From Bacteroides sp. (GTDB lineage Bacteria; Bacteroidota; Bacteroidia; Bacteroidales; Bacteroidaceae): a stretch of DNA of 5,715 nt. The stretch is taken from the NCBI GenBank assembly GCA_019412865.1, contig DXOJ01000060.1, positions 1 to 5,715 of the forward strand, written 5' to 3'. Both the position numbers and the translations under genes were made by a program. The notes under the pieces were generated by a model. The model did no database searches, was not told the origin of the DNA, and saw only the letters and a list, made by a program, of their open reading frames with translations. This document shows, piece by piece, positions 1 through 5,715 of this stretch (positions within the stretch are counted from its first letter, which is position 1; each line of letters begins with the position of its first letter).

Positions 1-451
1 GTTGCAGGAGAGTGGACGTGACCAAGGGCATACATTGATGTGTGTCGGGTTACTTGGAACTATTTGCCAGCTTGCATACAATCAGGGAGATGATTTTTTC
101 GCCTATAAAGATAATATGTTTTTGAAAGCATGTGAATATGCGGCATGTTTCAACTATACGAATGACGGAGTGCCTTATACATTATATACGTGGAATCAAC
201 AGAATGCATGGGGCGGAATATCTCCGGTAGAACAACCGGAGCTGGGTACGACAGGACGAGGAAACTTGAGGCCGATATGGGCGCTTCCTTACTACCATTA
301 TGCCAAGGTGAAAAATGTATTGGATACAAAGGTGAAATATTCACTTATAGGTCGCGATAGAGCTTTTCCGGAAGGTGGGGGTGGCAACTATGGTGAGACC
401 AGCGGTGGTTTTGACGCTCTCGGTTTCGGAACTTTAATGTTTGCAAGATAA
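1..451 (+). CDS. Alginate-lyase-superfamily protein (PF05426-like), C-terminal part only
   Basis: This is the last 149 codons of a gene that begins before the window; the reading frame is open from base 2 and the stop TAA is at 449-451. The fragment opens with ESGRDQGHT (bases 8-34) followed by an alpha-helical stretch with LAYNQGDD and EYAACFNYTND. These are hallmarks of the alpha/alpha-toroid alginate-lyase-like family found in many Bacteroidetes PULs. It ends with a glycine-rich YGETSGGFDALGFGTLMF tail that I recognise as the usual C-terminus of this group, so the 3' end looks intact. Members cleave uronic-acid-containing chains by beta-elimination (PL5 on alginate, PL38 on glucuronan), but many are uncharacterised. 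The conserved Arg, Gln and His of the first motif may lie in the active site; that is inference. The gene for a GH28-like enzyme follows after 16 bp, so the two are probably co-transcribed. Substrate, signal peptide and total length cannot be judged. Family placement is fairly secure; lyase activity is not. Confidence 0.8.
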   Translation, partial: LQESGRDQGHTLMCVGLLGTICQLAYNQGDDFFAYKDNMFLKACEYAACFNYTNDGVPYTLYTWNQQNAWGGISPVEQPELGTTGRGNLRPIWALPYYHYAKVKNVLDTKVKYSLIGRDRAFPEGGGGNYGETSGGFDALGFGTLMFAR

Positions 452-467
452 AAATAGATTGATAGGT

Positions 468-1877
468 ATGAAGATATTGACAAGACTGATAACTGTATTT
501 TTATTGTTGTTGCTCGGATGGAATGGCATCCGAGCGGAGATAGTGGTATATCCCGTACCGATGGGTATCTACTACGCTCGTCACAACGACGATTACACAG
601 TAAAAGTGCGGCAAGTGGGTGAGAAAGATTGGGTAGACCTTTTCGAATACAACGTTAAGGTGGATATGGATACCAAGTCGGATGCTACAATGGTGCAGTT
701 TGATTTCTCCGGTAAAGTGGAACTGTTGGTGCAGAAAAATAACGGAGACGTCCGCTCGGCAGTGGTGCGTCCTCTATCCAAAGGCATTCAACCGGAGATA
801 GACGGGAACTTTCTTCTGTTTACGTTGGATAAACCGCAAAAGCTCTCCGTAGAGTTTAACGGCGATCGTTTGAATAATCTGCATGTATTTGCCAATCCAA
901 TTATAGAGAATGTCCCCGACAAGAATGATCCGAACGTGATGTATTTTGAATCCGGGATACATGAACCTACCGATGTGGCAGACAAATGTTTCCGTATTCC
1001 TTCTAATACCACGGTCTATCTGGAAGGTGGAGCAGTGTTGAAAGGTTGCCTTACTTGTGATAGTGTAGAAAATGTGAAGATTTTGGGGCATGGTATGTTA
1101 CTTGAGCCGCAACAGGGAATATCAGTAGCATACTCTAAAAACGTATTGATTGATGGAATTACCGTTGTCAATTCACGTCACTACACCGTTTCCGGCGGAC
1201 AATCTTCCGGCATCACCATCAAAAACCTGAAATCATTCAGCTATCAGGGATGGAGTGACGGACTGGATTTCATGTCTTGCTCTGATATTATGGTGGATGA
1301 TGTCTTTCTGCGTAATTCTGACGATTGCCTTGCTTTCTATACTCATCGCTGGAATTATTATGGAGATTGTAGGAATGTATGTGTTCAGAACTCTACTCTT
1401 TGGGCTGATATTGCACATCCTATTAATATTGGTACGCATGGCAATACAAAGACAGGTGACGAAGTGCTTGAAGATATGCTATTCAAGAATATAGATATTC
1501 TGGAACACGACGAGGATGACCGGGATTATCAAGGTTGTATGACTATCAACGTTGGCGACCATAACTTGGCACGTAATATCACATTCGAGGATATTCGGGT
1601 AGAGAATATTCAGGAAGGACAATTATTTCATCTTCGGGTGATGTATAATCAAAAGTATAATACTGGGCCGGGACGGGGTGTGAAGAATATTGTGTTCCGC
1701 AATATTTCCTGTACAGGCAAATATATCAATCCTTCGCTGATAGAGGGGTATGATAAAAACCGTAAAATCGAGAATGTCCTGTTCGAGAATATCGTATTGA
1801 ACGATAAGCGGGTGACTTCGCTGGAAGAATTGAATGTGAATAAAAAGGATTTTGTAGAGAAAGTGAGAATAAAGTAG
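468..1877 (+). CDS. GH28-like right-handed beta-helix glycoside hydrolase (polygalacturonase-type), secreted
   Basis: The product is 469 residues. I chose the ATG at 468 because a typical signal peptide follows at once (MKILTR, a Leu-rich core, likely cleavage after IRA at residue 23). An in-frame TTG at 441 would overlap the previous gene and put polar residues ahead of the signal. There is no lipobox Cys, so a periplasmic protein is expected. Residues about 24-165 look like a beta-rich N-terminal domain. From about 170 the repeated short strands (TTVYLEGGAVLKG, ENVKILGHGML, KNVLIDGITVVNS, NITFEDIRVENI) form a pectinase-type beta-helix. Acidic residues fit the GH28 catalytic set: D264 in WSDGLD, and D285-D286 in NSDDC 21 residues later, the same spacing as in fungal polygalacturonases. 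GTHG at 322-325 may replace the usual GHG, and no clear RIK motif is seen. GH28 enzymes hydrolyse galacturonic acid linkages in pectin by inversion. GH49-like enzymes share fold and domain plan and are the main alternative. Confidence 0.82.
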   Translation: MKILTRLITVFLLLLLGWNGIRAEIVVYPVPMGIYYARHNDDYTVKVRQVGEKDWVDLFEYNVKVDMDTKSDATMVQFDFSGKVELLVQKNNGDVRSAVVRPLSKGIQPEIDGNFLLFTLDKPQKLSVEFNGDRLNNLHVFANPIIENVPDKNDPNVMYFESGIHEPTDVADKCFRIPSNTTVYLEGGAVLKGCLTCDSVENVKILGHGMLLEPQQGISVAYSKNVLIDGITVVNSRHYTVSGGQSSGITIKNLKSFSYQGWSDGLDFMSCSDIMVDDVFLRNSDDCLAFYTHRWNYYGDCRNVCVQNSTLWADIAHPINIGTHGNTKTGDEVLEDMLFKNIDILEHDEDDRDYQGCMTINVGDHNLARNITFEDIRVENIQEGQLFHLRVMYNQKYNTGPGRGVKNIVFRNISCTGKYINPSLIEGYDKNRKIENVLFENIVLNDKRVTSLEELNVNKKDFVEKVRIK

Positions 1878-1905
1878 TTATTTTCATAAAGTAATTTTTC
1901 AGATT

Positions 1906-1951
1906 AAGTTTTATTCAAATAAAAGTTGAAAAACTTTTATTTGAATAACTT
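1906..1951. repeat. 17-bp perfect inverted repeat with GAAA loop, extendable by 3 bp
   Basis: The arm TTATTCAAATAAAAGTT at 1911-1927 is exactly complementary to 1932-1948, leaving a 4-base GAAA loop (1928-1931). Skipping a 2-base bulge (1909-1910), AAG at 1906-1908 also pairs with CTT at 1949-1951. It lies 28 bp after the GH28-like stop and just before the GH43 gene. As RNA it would form an AT-rich hairpin capped by a GNRA-type tetraloop and could end or protect the upstream transcript, but no U-run follows the right arm. As DNA it is a near-symmetric site whose right arm contains the -33 TTTG of the predicted promoter, so it could equally be an operator. The repeat is seen directly; its role is inferred. 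Confidence 0.75.
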
Positions 1952-1971
1952 AATTGTGCTTTGTATATTTG
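1940..1971 (+). promoter_or_regulatory. Predicted Bacteroides-type promoter for the GH43-GH78 genes
   Basis: TTTG at 1940-1943 and TATATTTG at 1964-1971 are 20 bases apart. They match the Bacteroides sigma-ABfr consensus (-33 TTTG, -7 TAnnTTTG) in both elements and approximately in spacing. Transcription would begin near 1975-1982, leaving a leader of roughly 35 bases before the ATG at 2015. This rules against the upstream in-frame TTG at 1961, which lies inside the -7 region. The -33 element is inside the right arm of the inverted repeat, so hairpin or protein binding there could affect initiation. It suggests that the GH43 and GH78 genes form their own transcription unit. Confidence 0.6.
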
Positions 1972-2014
1972 TGAAGAAACATACAAGATTGAATCTTGGC
2001 TTAATTTGAGTACC

Positions 2015-4498
2015 ATGAAAAAAAGTATTTTGCTTTTCCTCTTTACTTTGGCGGGTTGGATATTATATGCACAGGAATATCCTAAAGTGATAATTCCGGG
2101 TGACTATGCTGATCCAAGTATCGTACGGGACGGAAGTGATTATTATATGACGCATTCTCCCTTTTACTATGCACCGGGATTCCTGATCTGGCATTCTCGG
2201 GATTTGATAAATTGGAAACCGGTGTGTCGTGCTTTGTCGGCTTGGGAAGGTTCTGCCATGGCTCCTGATTTGATAAAATATAAAAATAGATTCTATATTT
2301 ACTATCCATCTGCCGGAACTAACTGGGTAACTTGGGCGGACGATATTAAAGGTCCATGGAGTGAACCGGTGGATTTGAAAGTTTCCGGCATTGATCCCGG
2401 GCATATTTCCGATGAGAATGGTAACCGTTATCTGTATGTAAATGAAGGTGAAGTAGTCCGCCTGACGGATGACGGACTAGCCACAATCGGAGAGAAAAAA
2501 GCAGTATATGCAGGTTGGGAATATCCCAAAAGCTGGGATACTGAATGTATGTGTCTCGAATCACCCAAACTGAACTATCGGGATGGCTACTATTATATGA
2601 CATCCGCACAAGGTGGAACGGCAGGGCCTGCTACCAGCCACATGGTTGTTTCCGCCCGTTCCAAAAATGTCATGGGACCTTGGGAAAATTCACCTTATAA
2701 CCCTATTGTCCATACCTATAGTGCAACTGATAACTGGTGGTCTAAAGGTCATGGTACATTAATCGATGATGTAAACGGTAACTGGTGGATTATTTATCAT
2801 GCCTATGCGAAAGGATACCATACGCTGGGACGTCAAACCCTACTCGAACCTATCGAATGGACTAAAGATGGATGGTACCGTACAAAACCGACAGCTACCC
2901 CGATACAAACAGATAAACTGATAAAACACGGATTACATCTGTCTGACGACTTTGAAGGTCCTGAACTGGGTATTCAATGGACTTTTTGGAAAGAATATGC
3001 ACCCCAGGCTTTGACATTTAAACAACGAACATTATGGATAGATGCCAAAGGTACTACCCCGGCTGACGGACGATTGCTGTTGACGACTGCCGAAGATAGA
3101 AACTATGAAACGCAAGTCGAGATTAATGTCGGTAAAGAGAATATAGCAGGGCTCATCTTATACTATCGTGAAAAAGCCTATGCAGGAATAGTATCCGATG
3201 GAAAGAAGTTCACTATCTATCAGAATGCGGATAAGAAAATAGACTTACCCAACACATTAGGGAAGCGATTTACCGTAAGACTTCAGAATCAGGGAAATAA
3301 TGTCCGGATTATGGTCAGCAAAGACACTAAGACATGGACTACCCTGATAGAAAATATGGATGTTTCACAACTCCATCACAATAACTATTACGGCTTTTTT
3401 GCTTTGCGTATCGGTCTGCTCTCTGCGGGAAAGGGAAGTGCGGGATTCAGTCAGTTCCGTTATAAAAATGCCATTCCCCAGGAAAAGGATATGAGTGCTT
3501 ACCTGATGGTATTCCACAAAGATGAAACCCATGGACTTTATATGGCTATTAGTCGTGATGGCTATACATTTACTGCCTTGAATGATGGTGAACCGGTGAT
3601 TGCAGGAGATACAATCGCCTGGCAGAGAGGTATTCGTGACCCGCATATCTTCCGTGGTCCGGATGGTGCGTTTTATCTTGCAATGACCGATTTACGTGTT
3701 TTTGCACAAAGGGATGGTTATCAGGATACAGAATGGGAACGTGACGGGCGTGAATATGGTTGGGGGAATAATCGGGGGTTAGTATTGATGAAATCATGGG
3801 ATTTAATAAACTGGAAACGTACTAATATCCGCTTCGACAAACTATCTGCTGGATTGAGCGAGATAGGTTGTGTCTGGGCACCGGAAGTAGCGTATGATGA
3901 TAAGAATGGGAGACTGATGATTTACTTCACTATGCGTTTTAAAAATGAAGCAAACAAACTTTATTATGTGTACGTGAATGATGAATTTGATAAAATAGAA
4001 ACACTTCCGCAAATTTTATTCGAGTATCCTAGTGAGAAGGTTTCGGCCATAGATGGAGACATAACAAAAGTAGGTGATAACTATCATCTGTTCTATGTCT
4101 CCCATGATGGAGAAGCAGGCATTAAACAAGCTGTTTCGAATCGGATCAATGGCGACTATGAATTTGATTCCCGTTGGTACGATTTGGAACCAAAGGCTTG
4201 CGAAGCCCCTAATGTATGGAAACGTATCGGAGAAGATAAATGGGTGTTGATGTACGATGTATATAGCATTCATCCTCACAACTTCGCCTTTGTTGAGACC
4301 TCGGACTTTGTGAACTTCAAGAATTTGGGACGTTTCAACGAAGGAGTGATGAAAACAGTTCATTTTACCTCTCCTAAACATGGAGCCGTTATACATTTAA
4401 CTGCTGAAGAAGTTGATAAACTGGAGAATTATTGGCAGAAGAATAAAAGAAAATATATTCCGATGCCATCTGTACAAATGAATATAATTACAAAATGA
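2015..4498 (+). CDS. Tandem GH43-GH43 protein with central concanavalin-like domain, secreted
   Basis: The product is 827 residues, starting at the ATG at 2015, where a signal peptide begins (MKKSILLFLF..., cleavage probably after LYA at residue 19, no lipobox Cys). Residues about 22-305 form a first GH43 five-bladed propeller: general base D33 in DYADPS, probable pKa modulator D127 in GIDPGH, general acid E182 in LESPKL. Residues about 310-485 (SDDFEGPELG to SAGFSQFRY) resemble the concanavalin-like C-terminal domain of GH43 beta-xylosidases. Residues about 494-820 are a second GH43 propeller with D542 (RDPHIF), D680 (AIDGDI) and E730 (CEAPNV). Both triads look complete, so two active sites are likely. 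GH43 enzymes are inverting and mostly release L-arabinofuranose, D-xylose or galactose from side chains; I cannot assign subfamilies. Single-domain relatives are about 300-550 residues, so this is a true fusion. Its stop overlaps the rhamnosidase start, suggesting coupled translation and joint side-chain removal in the periplasm. Confidence 0.92.
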   Translation: MKKSILLFLFTLAGWILYAQEYPKVIIPGDYADPSIVRDGSDYYMTHSPFYYAPGFLIWHSRDLINWKPVCRALSAWEGSAMAPDLIKYKNRFYIYYPSAGTNWVTWADDIKGPWSEPVDLKVSGIDPGHISDENGNRYLYVNEGEVVRLTDDGLATIGEKKAVYAGWEYPKSWDTECMCLESPKLNYRDGYYYMTSAQGGTAGPATSHMVVSARSKNVMGPWENSPYNPIVHTYSATDNWWSKGHGTLIDDVNGNWWIIYHAYAKGYHTLGRQTLLEPIEWTKDGWYRTKPTATPIQTDKLIKHGLHLSDDFEGPELGIQWTFWKEYAPQALTFKQRTLWIDAKGTTPADGRLLLTTAEDRNYETQVEINVGKENIAGLILYYREKAYAGIVSDGKKFTIYQNADKKIDLPNTLGKRFTVRLQNQGNNVRIMVSKDTKTWTTLIENMDVSQLHHNNYYGFFALRIGLLSAGKGSAGFSQFRYKNAIPQEKDMSAYLMVFHKDETHGLYMAISRDGYTFTALNDGEPVIAGDTIAWQRGIRDPHIFRGPDGAFYLAMTDLRVFAQRDGYQDTEWERDGREYGWGNNRGLVLMKSWDLINWKRTNIRFDKLSAGLSEIGCVWAPEVAYDDKNGRLMIYFTMRFKNEANKLYYVYVNDEFDKIETLPQILFEYPSEKVSAIDGDITKVGDNYHLFYVSHDGEAGIKQAVSNRINGDYEFDSRWYDLEPKACEAPNVWKRIGEDKWVLMYDVYSIHPHNFAFVETSDFVNFKNLGRFNEGVMKTVHFTSPKHGAVIHLTAEEVDKLENYWQKNKRKYIPMPSVQMNIITK

Positions 4499-5715
4499 AA
4501 AGAAACATTTACCTTTTATTCCTTATATTGATATACAGCTTGCCAAGCGCAGCCGATACTCTTTTTCAACTGAAAAAGCTACAAGTGGAATATGCTGTAA
4601 CTCCGTTAGGGATTGACGTAGAGAAACCCCGTTTCAGTTGGCAGATGGAAGGAATGGCGAGTGAAAGAGGATTGTTGCAGACAGCCCGTCAAATAATAGT
4701 GACCGATGAGGCCGGTATGCAAGTATGGGATTCAAAGAAAATCACAGATGATAAATCCTTGAATATCGAATATGCCGGACTTCCATTGAAAGCTGCTACC
4801 CGCTATCAGTGGACGGTTCATGTATGGGATATGAAACATAGAAAAACATCCGCTTCTTCCTGGTTCGAAACTGGGCTGATGAGTAGCGATCATACTTATC
4901 AGGGATGGGATGGTGCGAAGTGGATTGGGGCAGGCGATAAGGACAGAACTTTCTACTCTCATTATCTTCCGGTTTTTAAGTTGAACTTCTCTTTGCAGTT
5001 GGACGAAGCATCGAAAACTACCCATTCGGGATTTATTTACGGGGCAAATGATGAACGTTTGATGGAACGGTACAAGAATCTCTATCAGTTGAAAAACCCA
5101 AAAGACGAATCATATATTAAGGTTGAACTGGATATTGCTCCGTTATTTTCGGGTAAAGATGCGGTATTGAATATATATCGGGCAGGCTATCATCCGAATG
5201 ATAAAAAAGACGTTCCCTATAGAAGCTTTACTATTCCACAGGAGATTATCAACGAACATAATAAATATGATTGGCATAGGATAAGTCTTCACTCGAATTT
5301 GGGCTTTACACAGTTTTATGTGGATAATGCAGATAAACAAATCGGCTCTGTTAATCTGAATCCTTTAGGGCAGGGAGGTGACTTTATTGCTTTTCCGGTA
5401 GTAGGAGATGTGGGCTACTTTGTTCCTGTTGGACAAGGGGCTTCTTTCTCAAAAGTAGAAATAGCCAACTTCCGAAGTCCTTCAAATGTAATCACTACGT
5501 TGCAAGATGCAGCATGCCGTATAGATGGTGCTACATCAGGTGTTTTCACTACTTTCACTCCTGAATCTCATTCAGCCCCCATGCTAAGAACGGTCTTTGC
5601 TTCTTTGAATGCGAAAGTAAAGAAAGCACGACTATATGTTACTTCACGCGGTATCTATGAGACAGGGCAGACGCATTATATTTTTTACTATCCTACTCCT
5701 GTTTTCATTCTATTT
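4495..5715 (+). CDS. GH78-type alpha-L-rhamnosidase, N-terminal part; aberrant after residue 389
   Basis: The gene starts at an ATG overlapping the GH43 stop (ATGA, 4495-4498) and stays open for 407 codons to the window end. A signal peptide (MKRNIYLLFLILIYS..., cleavage probably after PSAA at residue 20) leads to a fibronectin-like rhamnosidase N-terminal domain at about 25-145 (LQVEYAVTPLGID, KPRFSW, TRYQWTVHVWD, WFETGL, AKWIG). Residues about 150-335 look like an inserted concanavalin/LamG-type domain (FIYGANDERL, YDWHRISLHS, KVEIANFRSP). PMLRTVFASLNAKVKKARLYVTS then opens the Bac_rhamnosid_N (PF08531) domain. After GIYE at 386-389 the expected ING...VG...PGWT stretch is missing and residues 390-407 are unrelated, so a junction lies near base 5660. 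The (alpha/alpha)6 catalytic domain is not in the window. Full-length family members would remove terminal L-rhamnose from pectic or other glycans. N-terminal identity is well supported; whether an active enzyme exists in this genome is unknown. Confidence 0.85.
   Translation, partial: MKRNIYLLFLILIYSLPSAADTLFQLKKLQVEYAVTPLGIDVEKPRFSWQMEGMASERGLLQTARQIIVTDEAGMQVWDSKKITDDKSLNIEYAGLPLKAATRYQWTVHVWDMKHRKTSASSWFETGLMSSDHTYQGWDGAKWIGAGDKDRTFYSHYLPVFKLNFSLQLDEASKTTHSGFIYGANDERLMERYKNLYQLKNPKDESYIKVELDIAPLFSGKDAVLNIYRAGYHPNDKKDVPYRSFTIPQEIINEHNKYDWHRISLHSNLGFTQFYVDNADKQIGSVNLNPLGQGGDFIAFPVVGDVGYFVPVGQGASFSKVEIANFRSPSNVITTLQDAACRIDGATSGVFTTFTPESHSAPMLRTVFASLNAKVKKARLYVTSRGIYETGQTHYIFYYPTPVFILF
5656..5666. 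other. Putative junction (deletion or mis-join) inside the rhamnosidase gene
   Basis: Family-like rhamnosidase sequence ends at the codons for GIYE (up to base 5661). None of the three forward frames continues the domain afterwards: one gives residues 390-407 of no resemblance, one gives the signal-peptide-like start at 5657, and the third has a stop at 5658-5660. A simple single-base frameshift therefore does not explain the change. ATGAGA at 5657-5662 could serve as shared microhomology, because a rhamnosidase Tyr-Glu-Met codon run and a Met-Arg gene start can both contain it. Whether the join is biological or an assembly artefact cannot be decided here. Confidence 0.5.
5657..5715 (+). CDS. 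Possible start of a second secreted or membrane protein (19 codons visible)
   Basis: In the +1 frame relative to the rhamnosidase, an ATG at 5657 opens MRQGRRIIFFTILLLFSFY, which runs off the window end. Basic residues followed by an uninterrupted hydrophobic core make a very good signal peptide or first membrane segment. The rhamnosidase frame over the same bases gives a stretch with no family resemblance. The simplest reading is that these bases are the 5' end of another gene joined to the truncated rhamnosidase. PUL hybrid two-component sensors and secreted enzymes often begin like this, but nothing visible identifies the product. A chance open frame of this length remains possible. Confidence 0.4.
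   Translation, partial: MRQGRRIIFFTILLLFSFY

Noticed and set aside
441..467. TTG start that would extend the GH28-like protein by 9 residues
   Set aside because: It overlaps the end of the previous gene and places polar residues before the signal peptide; the ATG at 468 starts directly at a normal signal sequence.
774..1091. Reverse-strand open frame of 105 codons inside the GH28-like gene
   Set aside because: It is antisense to a well-supported gene, has no recognisable motif and no promoter; it looks like a by-product of coding bias.
1961..2014. TTG start that would extend the GH43 protein by 18 residues
   Set aside because: It falls inside the predicted -7 promoter element and would precede a clean signal peptide with an unlike, Cys-containing stretch.
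2199..3818. Near-identical 21-base stretches (19 of 21 match) at 2199-2219 and 3798-3818
   Set aside because: Both encode the common propeller blade motif DLINWK, one in each GH43 domain; shared protein motif and codon use explain it better than a mobile repeat.
4016..4396. Reverse-strand open frame of 126 codons inside the GH43 gene
   Set aside because: It is antisense to the second GH43 catalytic domain, with no family resemblance or start context.
1..5715. CRISPR arrays, tRNA or rRNA genes, insertion sequences
   Set aside because: No regularly spaced repeats, transposase-like frames, terminal inverted repeats or cloverleaf-like segments were seen; almost all bases are in the enzyme genes.

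Overview
The window looks like part of a polysaccharide utilization locus (PUL) from a gut-type Bacteroides or close relative. Three things point there: a Bacteroidetes-style promoter (TTTG, 20 bases, TATATTTG), gene starts without clear Shine-Dalgarno sequences, and a dense same-strand run of secreted carbohydrate-active enzymes. The species cannot be named from the sequence alone. No SusC/SusD pair, sensor or transporter is complete here, so this is an internal piece of the locus.

Layout, all on the + strand: (1) bases 1-451, the C-terminal end of an alginate-lyase-superfamily protein; (2) 468-1877, a GH28-like right-handed beta-helix hydrolase, 16 bp downstream of gene 1; (3) 1878-2014, the only sizeable intergenic gap, with a 17-bp perfect inverted repeat (GAAA loop) whose right arm contains the -33 element of a predicted promoter; (4) 2015-4498, an 827-residue protein with two complete GH43 beta-propellers separated by a concanavalin-like domain; (5) 4495-5715, the N-terminal part of a GH78-type alpha-L-rhamnosidase, overlapping the GH43 gene by 4 bp (ATGA).

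The three genes with visible N-termini encode ordinary signal peptides with no lipobox cysteine, so their products are probably periplasmic. Together (a lyase-superfamily protein, a polygalacturonase-like hydrolase, two arabinofuranosidase/xylosidase-type sites and a rhamnosidase) they suit a pectic or rhamnose- and arabinose-decorated acidic glycan. The rhamnosidase and GH43 would trim side chains, and the GH28-like and lyase-like enzymes would act on uronic acid linkages. The exact substrate is inference.

The oddest feature is at the 3' end. The rhamnosidase reading matches the family up to about base 5661 (residue 389), then turns into unrelated sequence. In another frame the same bases, from an ATG at 5657, read as a convincing signal-peptide start. 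This looks like a deletion junction or an assembly mis-join. I see no evidence for a wholly new type of system; the points of interest are the domain fusion, the divergent GH28 active site, the hairpin over the promoter and this junction.
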